From assembly GCF_003384035.1 (NCBI RefSeq), contig NZ_QQAK01000014.1, positions 186,001 to 250,000 of the forward strand: a DNA stretch of 64,000 nt, given 5' to 3'. The position numbers and the translations under genes are program-made. Positions 1 to 7,798 of this stretch are shown one piece after another. A model generated the notes under the pieces. The model worked only from the letters and a program-made list of their open reading frames with translations. It made no database searches and had not been told where the DNA came from. The stretch's first letter is position 1; each line of letters begins with the position of its first letter. The DNA is from Sporosarcina sp. BI001-red. Its GTDB lineage: Bacteria; Bacillota; Bacilli; Bacillales_A; Planococcaceae.

Positions 1-11
1 AAATTTGTCAT
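1..11 (-). CDS. Start of an S-box-controlled gene (only 3 codons in window)
   Basis: An ATG reading leftward begins at position 11 (Met-Thr-Asn, then the window ends). A GGAGG ribosome site lies 8 bases upstream (20-24), and the SAM riboswitch with its terminator precedes it on the same strand. Genes under S-box control usually act in methionine, cysteine or SAM metabolism or transport. The product cannot be identified from three residues. Confidence 0.5.
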
Positions 12-78
12 TTACATAACCTCCGGAAATTAGATTGATGGAACTGCGCACACCGGACGGGTGATGGGGAAACTAAAA

Positions 79-108
79 AGATCCCCTTCTACCTATAGAA
101 GAGGATCT
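79..108 (-). terminator. Riboswitch expression-platform terminator
   Basis: Read leftward, a 12-base stem (AGATCC-CTTCT against AGAAG-GGATCT, with one bulge-like mismatch) is followed by a T run. It sits between the SAM aptamer and the ribosome site of the gene at the left edge, as expected for transcription-termination control. Confidence 0.85.
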
Positions 109-245
109 GCCATTGCTGGCACTTCCCCTTATCTTTCAGATCTTAAATAGATCTGTAGGAAGTAGCACCTTTGCAAGCTGGTAAGCTTGCCGGTTGCCGG
201 GCATCGCAGGGCCTAGTCCCTCCGCCGCTCTTGATAAGAGTTTGT
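109..245 (-). ncRNA. SAM-I (S-box) riboswitch
   Basis: Read on the minus strand, the element starts with the S-box opening CTTATCAAGAG, then GGAGGGACT with GGCCC, then GATGCCCGGCAACC-like sequence. These are the conserved core strings of the SAM-I aptamer, which binds S-adenosylmethionine. The aptamer is followed at 79-108 by an intrinsic terminator, so high SAM should stop transcription into the gene at the left edge. A consensus promoter lies just upstream (275-303). Confidence 0.93.
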
Positions 246-274
246 GACTTATTCAGTTTTCCATCTTGGAACTG

Positions 275-303
275 AGTATACGTGGTTGAAAATAGAAAGT
301 CAA
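275..303 (-). promoter_or_regulatory. Sigma-A promoter of the S-box transcript
   Basis: On the minus strand TTGACT (298-303) and TATACT (275-280) are separated by exactly 17 bases. The start point would fall about 25 bases before the riboswitch. Confidence 0.85.
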
Positions 304-368
304 CAGTTAAATCAAAATAATTCGATAGTTTGGCAATTTACATAATTACAGGGTTGATTTTCGTTACA

Positions 369-466
369 GTCGGACGCGGGCCTACAGGATGTAGGTCATG
401 CAACCGTCGCGGCAGGACGCCTCGAACTTAGGTTGTTTCCCTTAGCATCCCTAAGGAGTCGCCGAC
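369..466. other. Orphan multi-stem RNA-like element
   Basis: A closing helix GTCGG/CCGAC (369-373 with 462-466) encloses three hairpins: CCTAC-AGGAT-GTAGG (381-395); an arm closed by CAACC/GGTTG (401-405 with 431-435) with an inner GGC-AGGAC-GCC; and CCTTAG-CATCC-CTAAGG (440-456). The loops GGATG (387-391) and CATCC (446-450) are fully complementary and could kiss. The element lies between a terminator and the S-box promoter, with no gene of its own. It matches no riboswitch class I know. The strand is undetermined because the dyads fold either way. Confidence 0.5.
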
Positions 467-539
467 TTACATTCCAATCAACGGGACATTCTAGTACAAA
501 CAACTACATGAAACATAAAGAGATAGGGAAAAAGAAAAA

Positions 540-576
540 CCCGCAAACCAAAGTCTTGGTAGACATTTGCCTGCGG
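540..576 (-). terminator. Terminator of the repeat-protein gene
   Basis: On the minus strand CCCGCA...TTGCGGG is followed by a T-rich tail (531-539), a few bases after the stop codon of the secreted repeat protein. Confidence 0.8.
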
Positions 577-587
577 GTAAGAATAAA

Positions 588-1538
588 TTATTGGGCTGCG
601 CCGTAGAAGATTTGGCCGCCTTTTAGGTTGATGATTTTGAGCATGTTTGTGCGGTTTACGTAGATGCTTTTGAACTGTTCGCGTCCGTTAGCGTCTTTTA
701 GTACGATTGTACGGTTGTTGTAATTATTAGAGACAACAACTGGTGTAAGTGCGCTTAGGTCTACGTGTGCTGCGAGTGTTTTGTATTCAGGCAGGCTACT
801 GATTGTGCTTGAAGGCTGTTGTGGTTTTGCTTCAGGCTTTTGCTCTGGTTTCACTTCTGGAGCTGGTGTTGCAGCGTCTTCTTTTACGACTGTTTCAATG
901 ACAACGCCTTGGCCTTTTAGGTTGATGACTTTTAATAGACCTGTATTTTTCACGAAGACACTCTTGTATTGTTCACGTCCGTTTGCGTCCTTTAAAAGGA
1001 TTGTGCGGTTGTTATAGTTGTCTGATACGATGACAGGCGTTAGGTCTGTTAAATCGACAGCTCCTGCTAATGTCTTGTATTCAGGCAGGCTACTGATTGC
1101 ACTAGCGGATTGACCTGATGATGCAACTGGTTTCACTTCAGGCGCTGGAGTAGCTGTGTCTGCTTTCACAGTAGTTACAAGAACTGCTCCGCCACCATTT
1201 AAGTTGATGACTTTAAGAAGTCCTGTCTTTTTCACGAAGACACTCTTGTACTGTGTGCGGCCGTAGTTATCAGAGAAAAGAATTACCCGGTTATTCACGT
1301 TGTCTTCAGTAACACGTGTAGTGAAGCTAGTTGGGTCGATGACGGAAGCAATTGATGCATACTCTTCCAGACCTGTGATGTCTTGGTTCACTTGTTGACC
1401 GTAGTTTGAATTTTGTTGTACGTGTGCATATGAGCTTTGAGCATTTGCATTGTGATCTGCGTGTGCATATGTCGCTGCTTGAGCACCTCCTGCGGAAATA
1501 AGTAATGCGCTAACTGCTGTGATCAATGTCTTTTTCAT
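588..1538 (-). CDS. Secreted three-repeat protein of unknown function
   Basis: The 316-aa product begins with a Sec signal peptide (MKK, hydrophobic core, AQA-A cleavage near residue 22). It carries three copies of an approximately 65-residue unit starting near residues 55, 150 and 245. Each unit has the pattern LxEYxxxA, then NNRxIxxxDxxGRxQ(Y/F)KSV(F/Y)V, then LKVINLxG. Copies two and three are nearly identical, while the first is more diverged. Two linkers carry a TPAPEVKP motif, and the second continues into a Lys/Glu/Pro-rich stretch. The GGAGAGG ribosome site and own terminator suggest a single-gene unit. I recognise no family; a cell-surface or matrix role is inference. Confidence 0.8.
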   Translation of the reverse strand: MKKTLITAVSALLISAGGAQAATYAHADHNANAQSSYAHVQQNSNYGQQVNQDITGLEEYASIASVIDPTSFTTRVTEDNVNNRVILFSDNYGRTQYKSVFVKKTGLLKVINLNGGGAVLVTTVKADTATPAPEVKPVASSGQSASAISSLPEYKTLAGAVDLTDLTPVIVSDNYNNRTILLKDANGREQYKSVFVKNTGLLKVINLKGQGVVIETVVKEDAATPAPEVKPEQKPEAKPQQPSSTISSLPEYKTLAAHVDLSALTPVVVSNNYNNRTIVLKDANGREQFKSIYVNRTNMLKIINLKGGQIFYGAAQ

Positions 1539-1660
1539 CTTGTTCCTCTCCTTTTCCTGTTGGGATACTTATATCATAACCCCACTGTCTGAGAGGACCC
1601 TGTGATGTTTATTAGGACTTGATGAGAGAACCGTAAGAAGGTTTTAATGTTTAATCCCAC

Positions 1661-1690
1661 AAAAAAAGAGCCAGCAGTTAGCGGCTCTTT
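1661..1690 (-). terminator. Terminator of the CstR-like gene
   Basis: AGAGCC/GGCTCT stem followed by seven Ts on the minus strand. The stop codon of the repressor gene lies inside the loop side of the hairpin. Confidence 0.85.
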
Positions 1691-1944
1691 ACTAATAAGT
1701 CGACAGCTTCTTTTACAAGCGCCTCTTTTGTTTGCGGATTATCCGACAGCTCTTCGTTTTCCATACAAGCAATCAGGTTCGTGCTCACAATTAACCCGAT
1801 GGTCCGATCGATTCCCGAGCGAGACGCAGATAACTGTGTGATGACGTCTTTGCATTCATCGCCAGCCTCAATCATCCGTAGGACACCGCGAATTTGGCCT
1901 TCTATTCGTTTTAAACGATTGACTACTTTTGCATCGTATTCCAT
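1678..1944 (-). CDS. CstR/CsoR-family metal- or persulfide-sensing repressor
   Basis: The 88-aa product is a full-length all-helical DUF156 (CsoR/RcnR/CstR) repressor. The key positions are Cys31, Asn56 and Cys60. Copper-sensing CsoR uses Cys-His-Cys. Loss of the His with both Cys kept is the pattern of CstR, which senses reactive sulfur by forming persulfide or polysulfide cross-links between the two Cys. The gene stands alone between its own promoter/operator and terminator. No rhodanese, sulfurtransferase or copper exporter is adjacent, so its target may lie elsewhere. A TsdA-like thiosulfate cytochrome occurs 19 kb away. The family call is firm; the sulfur-sensing call is an inference from residues. 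Confidence 0.88.
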   Translation of the reverse strand: MEYDAKVVNRLKRIEGQIRGVLRMIEAGDECKDVITQLSASRSGIDRTIGLIVSTNLIACMENEELSDNPQTKEALVKEAVDLLVKSR

Positions 1945-1973
1945 GGATCTGGCCTCCTCTTTTATCTACGTAT

Positions 1974-2002
1974 ATGATATACCCCTTCTGGTATTGGGTC
2001 AA
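1974..2002 (-). promoter_or_regulatory. Autoregulated promoter and operator of the CstR-like gene
   Basis: On the minus strand TTGACC (1997-2002) and TATCAT (1974-1979) are 17 bases apart. The spacer holds the inverted repeat ATACC-N6-GGTAT (1979-1994), GC-rich inside and AT-rich outside, as in known CsoR/CstR operators. Repressor bound here would block polymerase. Confidence 0.75.
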
Positions 2003-2188
2003 TCAATTCCACCATCTTCGACCAGAAAAGCGCGAAATTGTTCGAATTATGCTATACTTATAGGAGTATTACACTTTTTAATGTTCCAAACCACTGGGCC
2101 AACCGCACGAAACACTGTCTGTTTTTCTGAATGGCCATGGGTCTTCACAATTCGAAAGAAATCGAAACAGACTAGAGGAGGGATTCGT

Positions 2189-2410
2189 TTGGCTTTTCCG
2201 CGTAAGGAACATCCTGTCTCTGATTTTATCGCAGCGCGTAAAATTGGCGAAAAAATTTCATTCACTCGTAATGATGTTTTCGTTATAGGGACCATCCACA
2301 AGATCTTAGAGAACTCCGTAATTGTAGAAATTTCTGAAGAGGACGCCGATCTGATTGGAGCAGCCTCCACACTGACCGTTGTCGCTCACAAGAATTACAC
2401 AGTCGAATAA
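2189..2410 (+). CDS. YkvS-like DUF2187 small protein
   Basis: I chose the TTG at 2189 because GAGGAGGG (2175-2182) precedes it by 6 bases. A longer upstream frame has no ribosome site. The 73-aa product has a short basic leader and then a small beta domain: GEKISF...[17 protein letters not shown] and a C-terminal [10 protein letters not shown]. This closely matches the DUF2187/YkvS pattern (ENSVIV, HKNYKV). The fold is KOW-like and the function is unknown. It is a single-gene unit with a terminator directly after it. Confidence 0.75.
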   Translation: MAFPRKEHPVSDFIAARKIGEKISFTRNDVFVIGTIHKILENSVIVEISEEDADLIGAASTLTVVAHKNYTVE

Positions 2411-2434
2411 TCTAGAGAGCACCGACTTCAACTC

Positions 2435-2466
2435 CCGACAGAGTATTTTAATTCTGTCGGTTTTGT
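2435..2466 (+). terminator. Terminator after the DUF2187 gene
   Basis: Perfect 8-bp stem CCGACAGA/TCTGTCGG followed by TTTTGT, between the small gene and pepT. Confidence 0.85.
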
Positions 2467-2537
2467 CGTCTACTCAATTCATGAGACCACATGAGTTGAC
2501 TCTCTACTACATAGAATGGAAAGGGGATTTTTACGTT

Positions 2538-3764
2538 ATGAAAGAACAATTACTGGAACGATTCATTCGTTATGCAAAGATTGATACTGAATCAGATGAA
2601 AAAAGCTTATCCACGCCTTCCTCAACTAACCAATGGGATCTGTTACATCTATTGAAGGAAGAGCTCACAACACTCGGTATGGAAGACGTTTCTCTCGATG
2701 AAAACGGCTACTTGTTCGCAACACTTCCATCAAATATAGACAAGGAAATCCCTGTAATCGGATTCCTTGCACACGTAGATACATCACCTGATTTCACAGG
2801 TAAACATGTAAACCCACAACGGCATGACAACTATGACGGCAGTGACCTGGTTTTAAATGGAAACACGGTTCTCTCTGTTAGTCGCTTCCCCGAGCTCCAA
2901 AACTATATCGGACAGACGTTGATTACAACAGACGGTACGACACTACTCGGTGCTGATGATAAAGCCGGCATTGCGGAAATCATGACGGCGATGGCTTATT
3001 TCCAAGAGCACCCAGAAGTGAAGCACGGCAAACTACGTGTTGCTTTCACACCAGATGAAGAAATCGGACGTGGACCACACAAATTTGACGTAGATGCTTT
3101 TGGCGTAGAATTTGCGTATACAATGGATGGTGGCCCGCTGGGTGAGTTGCAATATGAAAGCTTTAATGCAGCTGGTGCTCGTGTTACGTTCAAAGGAACC
3201 AACGTCCACCCAGGAACAGCAAAAGGGAAAATGGTGAACTCTATCTTACGGGCACAAGAATTCCAAGCAGCGATGCCTGCTTTAGAAATCCCAGAGCTTA
3301 CGGATGCGCGTGAAGGGTTCATCCACTTAATGGACATCCAAGGTTCTGTTGAGAATACTGTTCTGGAATATATTATTCGTGATTTTGACAAGGAATCATA
3401 CGAATCACGTAAGAAACTGTTTTTTGACACGGTCTCTCAGATGCAGTCGGATTATGGCACAGATGCAGTCGTTCTTGAATTAGAAGACCAATACTTCAAT
3501 ATGGGCGAGAAGATTAAGCCACATATGGAAATCGTAGATATCATTTCGGAAGCATTCAACAACCTAGGTATTTCACCTATTATTGAACCGATTCGAGGTG
3601 GGACTGACGGATCCCAGCTTTCCTATATGGGCATTCCAACGCCAAATATCTTTGCTGGTGGAGAAAACTTCCACGGTCGCTACGAATTTGTATCTGCAGA
3701 AACGATGGAAAAAGCGGCGCAAGTCATTATTGAAGCTGTAAAACTGTACGAATCTCGCGCATAA
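2538..3764 (+). CDS. pepT: Peptidase T (tripeptide aminopeptidase)
   Basis: This 408-aa M20-family zinc aminopeptidase releases the N-terminal residue from tripeptides in the cytoplasm. The metal and catalytic residues line up with PepT numbering: His79 and Asp81 in [11 protein letters not shown], Asp140 in LLGADDKAG, and the catalytic Glu174-Glu175 pair in PDEEIGRG. The C-terminal [11 protein letters not shown] and [11 protein letters not shown] strings are also typical. I trimmed the start to the ATG at 2538 behind AAGGGGA, which gives the usual family length. The exporter gene follows 12 bases later with its own GGAGG, so the two are probably co-transcribed. Confidence 0.95.
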   Translation: MKEQLLERFIRYAKIDTESDEKSLSTPSSTNQWDLLHLLKEELTTLGMEDVSLDENGYLFATLPSNIDKEIPVIGFLAHVDTSPDFTGKHVNPQRHDNYDGSDLVLNGNTVLSVSRFPELQNYIGQTLITTDGTTLLGADDKAGIAEIMTAMAYFQEHPEVKHGKLRVAFTPDEEIGRGPHKFDVDAFGVEFAYTMDGGPLGELQYESFNAAGARVTFKGTNVHPGTAKGKMVNSILRAQEFQAAMPALEIPELTDAREGFIHLMDIQGSVENTVLEYIIRDFDKESYESRKKLFFDTVSQMQSDYGTDAVVLELEDQYFNMGEKIKPHMEIVDIISEAFNNLGISPIIEPIRGGTDGSQLSYMGIPTPNIFAGGENFHGRYEFVSAETMEKAAQVIIEAVKLYESRA

Positions 3765-3776
3765 GGAGGCGTCACT

Positions 3777-4742
3777 ATGAAAGGAATTTGGCTAGGCGTA
3801 CTTGCCGCTGTCTTTTTTGCGGTTACATTTGTGCTAAACCGCTCGATGGAACTATCGGGGGGCAGTTGGATGTGGAGTGCGTCACTCCGCTATTTCTTCA
3901 TGGTTCCGTTTCTTTTTGCAATCGTTGGTGCACGAAAGGGCCTCGGGGCGGTCAAGCGTGAAATGACCGCCAAACCGTGGCCTTTTTTTATATGGAGTTT
4001 TGTTGCCTTTGTGTTATTTTATGGTCCTTTAACCTTTTCGGCAGCTTATGCCCCAGGCTGGTTGCTAGCAGGAACTTGGCAACTGACGATTGTAGCGGGA
4101 GTTCTACTAGCACCTCTGTTTTTCATGACGATTGAAACGGCGAAAGGACAACGCCGTTTCAGACAACGGATTCCCCTACCCTCGCTTTTAATTTCACTAG
4201 TCATTCTAGCGGGTGTGGTCTTGATTCAAATCCCACATGCCCAATCGGTCACAGGAAAATCCCTCGCACTTGGGACGTTGCCTGTACTAGTTGCAGCATT
4301 CGCCTATCCCCTTGGAAATCGTAAAATGATGGAGCTGTTAGGTGGTTCTCTTGATACATTTCAACGGGTACTTGCCATGACGCTAATGACGATTCCTGTT
4401 TGGATAGCACTTGCCATCTATGCTTGGGCTACAGTCGGGCTTCCCTCTTGGAGTCAGCTCGGACAGTCGTTTGTCGTAGGGGTGAGTTCAGGTGTCATCG
4501 CGACGACCTTGTTTTTCATGGCAACTGATCTTGTCCAACATGATCAGGGTCGACTTGCCGCCGTTGAAGCGACGCAGTCACTGGAACTCATATTTGCAAT
4601 GGCTGGTGAAATGGTGCTACTGAATCTCATGCTTCCTGGCCCAATTTCTTTAATAGGTGTCGTGGTTATTATAATCGGCATGTTCCTTCATAGTTGGCAA
4701 ACGGCTCTGGCTGCAAAAAGGCAATTGTATGAGTTTCCATAA
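3777..4742 (+). CDS. Multidrug resistance efflux transporter family (DMT superfamily) protein
   Basis: This 321-aa integral membrane protein has about ten hydrophobic segments. The opening (KGIWLGVLAAVFFAVTFVLNR) and overall layout match the EmrE-like multidrug resistance efflux transporter family of Firmicutes, a double-length relative of EamA proteins. Substrate and direction cannot be read from sequence. It begins 12 bases after pepT behind AAGGAGG, so it is likely in the same operon. A peptide- or amino-acid-linked export role is only a guess from that context. Confidence 0.75.
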   Translation: MKGIWLGVLAAVFFAVTFVLNRSMELSGGSWMWSASLRYFFMVPFLFAIVGARKGLGAVKREMTAKPWPFFIWSFVAFVLFYGPLTFSAAYAPGWLLAGTWQLTIVAGVLLAPLFFMTIETAKGQRRFRQRIPLPSLLISLVILAGVVLIQIPHAQSVTGKSLALGTLPVLVAAFAYPLGNRKMMELLGGSLDTFQRVLAMTLMTIPVWIALAIYAWATVGLPSWSQLGQSFVVGVSSGVIATTLFFMATDLVQHDQGRLAAVEATQSLELIFAMAGEMVLLNLMLPGPISLIGVVVIIIGMFLHSWQTALAAKRQLYEFP

Positions 4743-4751
4743 AAATACTGC

Positions 4752-4779
4752 CCGAACGTCAGACAACCTGACGTTTCGG
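4752..4779. terminator. Bidirectional terminator between convergent genes
   Basis: CCGAACGTCAG/CTGACGTTTCGG stem with A-rich and T-rich flanks. It serves the pepT operon from the left and the ABC-importer operon from the right. Confidence 0.8.
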
Positions 4780-4792
4780 ACAGTCTATTTTA

Positions 4793-5893
4793 TTACTTCT
4801 TAGCAGCCTCGTATTCCCCGAGTAATTCAACTGCCTCTTCTGCGAGAGATGTATCAATCGCTTTGTTGAAATCGATATCTCCAATAATCGCACCGTTCGC
4901 TTTATACATCTCATATTGTTTTTGAATATCATCCACGAACATTTTGCCATCTGGATCGAGACCCGTTACAAAAACCTTATCCCACAACTCTTTATCTTTA
5001 AGCGCTGTATGCTTCACCATGATGTCGATGATCGCGTCCTCGTCTACCTCTTCGAAAAACGCATCATTATAATCCCGAACTCCTTGTAAATAGGCAGCCA
5101 TGAAGCGAATGGACAATTCTTCGTCCTCCATGAACTGTGGCGATGCGAGTACCATAGCAATCTGTGATTCTGGTGCAAAATCTGTTGCATCACCGAAACG
5201 CACATGAAATCCTTTGTCAATCCCCTGTGCAATCAAAGGCTCAATATTGAGTGCTGCGTCGATTGTGCCAGAGTCAATGGCACCGAGCATTGCACCGAAG
5301 TCTGCGATGTTGACGTATTCTACATCGTCCTCTGTGAGTCCCGCATGCTTCAACATTTCCTCATAGATGTATCCATCAATCGAGTTGCGTGATGATACCG
5401 CAACCTTTTTCCCTTTAAAATCCTTATAGTCCGTAATGACGTCTTTCATGTGATTGCCGATGACGAATGAAAAATACGATTCGCCCGGCATGTTATGCCC
5501 TTTGTCTGCAATAATTCGGACATCAATGCCTTGTGCAATTGCATTGAAGAAAGAAGCGGTAGAAACACCACCTGCAATCGAGACTTCTCCAGCAGCTAGT
5601 GCCGGAAGCATGTCATCACTATTGGCAAAATCGGTGAATTCCACATCAATGTTGTAGTCATCGAAATACCCGCGTTCTTTCGCAATATAAAAACCAGCCC
5701 CGGACGCCGCCCCATCTTCTGCAATGACGACTTTCGTCCGTTTTTTGAGCGGTGTGAGCTGACCTGTTTCAGCTCCTTCGCTCGGCTTTGTAACAGTTGC
5801 AGGCTTTAATGATTCTTTCTCCGCGCATCCACCAAGTACAGTGGCAACACCTAAAACTACCGCAAACCAACCTACTTTCACCCACTGTTTCAC
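4793..5893 (-). CDS. ABC importer substrate-binding lipoprotein (NMT1/SsuA/TauA type)
   Basis: The 366-aa product has a lipoprotein signal ending in LGGC (Cys23), so it should be lipid-anchored outside the membrane. The mature part has the NMT1/THI5-like fold shared by binding proteins for sulfonates, taurine, nitrate and thiamine precursors (GAASGAGFYIAKERGYF, DYKDFKGKKVAVSS, GTIDAALNIEPLI). It is the last gene of a three-gene minus-strand operon (permease, ATPase, binding protein). There is no sulfonate monooxygenase and no TPP riboswitch beside it, so the ligand stays open. Confidence 0.85.
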   Translation of the reverse strand: MKQWVKVGWFAVVLGVATVLGGCAEKESLKPATVTKPSEGAETGQLTPLKKRTKVVIAEDGAASGAGFYIAKERGYFDDYNIDVEFTDFANSDDMLPALAAGEVSIAGGVSTASFFNAIAQGIDVRIIADKGHNMPGESYFSFVIGNHMKDVITDYKDFKGKKVAVSSRNSIDGYIYEEMLKHAGLTEDDVEYVNIADFGAMLGAIDSGTIDAALNIEPLIAQGIDKGFHVRFGDATDFAPESQIAMVLASPQFMEDEELSIRFMAAYLQGVRDYNDAFFEEVDEDAIIDIMVKHTALKDKELWDKVFVTGLDPDGKMFVDDIQKQYEMYKANGAIIGDIDFNKAIDTSLAEEAVELLGEYEAAKK

Positions 5894-5908
5894 ACGCTTC
5901 CCCTTTCG

Positions 5909-6682
5909 TCACGTTCTCGATTTCTGCACTTCTTTTTGCAGATGCTGCCAAATGTCGACAAACTGTGCTGCCAATTCGGGATCTTTCCGTATTTCCTCAA
6001 TTTTGCGCGGACGTGGGCGATCAATCCTGACTTCCTGAATGATTTGCCCTGGCTGTGCACTCATAAGTAAGATTCGATCACTCAGCATGAGTGCTTCGTC
6101 AATACTATGAGTGATGAACAACACCGTTTTTTTCGTTTCTGCCCAAATACTCAATAATTCTTCTTGAAGAATAAACTTGTTTTGTTCATCTAAAGCAGCA
6201 AATGGTTCATCCATCAACAAAATTTCTGGATCATTGGCAAACGCACGGGCAATACTTACACGTTGCTTCATACCTCCAGACAACTCACTCGGATAAAGAC
6301 TAGCAAATTGGGTAAGACCCGTTTTCTCCAAATAATAAGCAGTTTGTTTTGCAATGACGTCTTTCGGAGCCTTTCGCATAGAAAGACCGAACGCGACGTT
6401 GTCTTTAACCGTCATCCAAGGTAATATCCCTTTTTCTTGAAACACCATGGATTGCAACGGGCGCTTCGACTGTTCAGCGTTAATCTTAAAGGTTCCGGCA
6501 CTATGTTTCTCAAGTCCCGCCAGAATGCGCAAAAGCGTAGTTTTGCCACATCCGCTCGGACCTACAAGACAGACAAACTCACCGTCTTCAATTGTGAGTG
6601 AGATATTTTGTAGGGCTGTCACACTTCCCGTTTTCTTCACGAACACTTTCGTCAAATCATCAATTTCAATTTTAGGGGGCAT
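5909..6682 (-). CDS. ABC importer ATP-binding protein (SsuB/TauB type)
   Basis: The 257-aa ATPase carries Walker A GPSGCGKTT (near residue 40), Q-loop VFQEKGILPW, signature LSGGMKQR, Walker B ILLMDEPFAALD and switch His in FITHS. The sequence and length match the nitrate/sulfonate/taurine import ATPases. It starts 4 bases after the permease gene and ends 15 bases before the lipoprotein gene, consistent with one transcript and one importer complex at the inner face of the membrane. Confidence 0.92.
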   Translation of the reverse strand: MPPKIEIDDLTKVFVKKTGSVTALQNISLTIEDGEFVCLVGPSGCGKTTLLRILAGLEKHSAGTFKINAEQSKRPLQSMVFQEKGILPWMTVKDNVAFGLSMRKAPKDVIAKQTAYYLEKTGLTQFASLYPSELSGGMKQRVSIARAFANDPEILLMDEPFAALDEQNKFILQEELLSIWAETKKTVLFITHSIDEALMLSDRILLMSAQPGQIIQEVRIDRPRPRKIEEIRKDPELAAQFVDIWQHLQKEVQKSRT

Positions 6683-6686
6683 CTGT

Positions 6687-7514
6687 TCACCTCCACGGCA
6701 GCAGTTTTTTCTGAAGACCCCTCAACAGCAACGAGAATATATAACCAAAGAACGAAATCATGATCAATCCGACAAACATATTTTGAAGTAAAAATGCTTT
6801 GTACGACGTCCAAATCAGATAGCCGATACCCGAAGTTGCACCCATCATCTCCGCAGCTACTATTGTTAATAGCGCAATCGCCTGCCCCATCTGAATTCCC
6901 TCAAGCATGACCGGAAGTGCTCCAGGTAGTGCAATTTTGAAAAAGAATTGGGACTTACTTGCCCCATAGTTGTTTGCGACGTCTAGGTATATTTTGTCGA
7001 TGTTAAGTACACCCGCAGCAGTATTAATGACAACTGGAAAGAAAACACTTCCTGCGATTGTAATGACTTTCGACAAATCTCCAATTCCGAATAGAATGAT
7101 GATAATCGGAAGCAACGCAAGTGTTGGAATCGGCATGAGTGCCATCACGAGTGGCGAAACAAAGTGCCGGATTGGCGTAAATAGCCCCATCATCAGACCG
7201 ACAATGATACCGGGAATGACCCCTGCAAGAAATCCTAGCGCAATACGATATAGGGAGACACCGACATGTTCCGCGATTGCTCCGCTAACTAGCAGTTCCC
7301 AGAAAGTTTGCAGGATTGCAGTCGGCGGTGGGAAGAAACGGATATCCATCATGCCTGTTCGGGATAGGACTTCCCATAACACAAGTAAAAAAACTGGAGA
7401 AACAACCGTGAGAAGTTGTTGCAGACGTGCTTTCGTTTGTTGACGTTTCCATTCAGCTCGTTCTACATGCACAGGATCTTGTGCAAATTTACCTGACTGA
7501 GTCACTTTCACCAC
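6687..7514 (-). CDS. ABC importer permease (SsuC/TauC type)
   Basis: The 275-aa product has about six membrane segments and the inner-membrane coupling motif around NNYGASKSQFFFKIALPGALP, an EAA-type loop of BPD_transp_1 permeases. It is the first gene of the three-gene importer operon and has a strong GGTGA ribosome site. The first 35 residues are charged and cytoplasmic. The substrate class is the same uncertain sulfonate/nitrate/pyrimidine group as the binding protein. Confidence 0.9.
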   Translation of the reverse strand: MVKVTQSGKFAQDPVHVERAEWKRQQTKARLQQLLTVVSPVFLLVLWEVLSRTGMMDIRFFPPPTAILQTFWELLVSGAIAEHVGVSLYRIALGFLAGVIPGIIVGLMMGLFTPIRHFVSPLVMALMPIPTLALLPIIIILFGIGDLSKVITIAGSVFFPVVINTAAGVLNIDKIYLDVANNYGASKSQFFFKIALPGALPVMLEGIQMGQAIALLTIVAAEMMGATSGIGYLIWTSYKAFLLQNMFVGLIMISFFGYIFSLLLRGLQKKLLPWR

Positions 7515-7798
7515 CTCACCTCAATCTATGCACCGGCCTATTAGGCTGGGTGGGCAAATGGGTAGGTTAGAGCAGGTTCAAACAAATGAAATAATTGGTT
7601 TTATAAAGAGTGTTTCGTTTAGGGATTTTAGACAGTAAGGATGATTATGAGTGTGTTTTATACATGAACCGTTTGACAACAGGTGATCCTTTGCGTTTTT
7701 AGGAATTCCAATAGCAAAAAGCAGACAGATGGAACATTTGTCTGCTTAATTAGTCTGCCACCATATGCTAGTAGTGTCGAATACAAGATTGAACTATA
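7515..7798. other. Intergenic region upstream of the importer operon
   Basis: About 280 bases between the importer permease start and the histidine kinase stop. Apart from the kinase terminator at 7716-7748 I see no gene. A GAACCTG-N-TCTAACC-like string near 7565-7580 recalls part of a TPP aptamer, but the rest of that aptamer is missing. Confidence 0.5.
7716..7748 (-). terminator. Terminator of the two-component operon
   Basis: AAGCAGACA/TGTCTGCTT stem followed by TTTTTG on the minus strand, about 50 bases after the kinase stop codon. Confidence 0.85.

Noticed and set aside
781-1017. Plus-strand open frame opposite the repeat protein
   Set aside because: A mirror of the repeated minus-strand gene. 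It has no ribosome site, and its apparent repeats come from the repeats on the other strand.
1781-2188. Long upstream extension of the DUF2187 gene
   Set aside because: It runs through the CstR-like gene and its promoter. The TTG at 2189 with GAGGAGGG gives the expected small protein.
2379-2537. Longer N-terminus of pepT
   Set aside because: The extension crosses the preceding terminator and lacks a ribosome site. PepT from 2538 has standard length and numbering.
7560-7600. Possible TPP riboswitch before the NMT1-type importer
   Set aside because: Only a GAACCTG-like string is present on the minus strand. The CTGAGA and GCGTAGGGAA parts of the aptamer are missing, and there is no terminator or sequestering hairpin.
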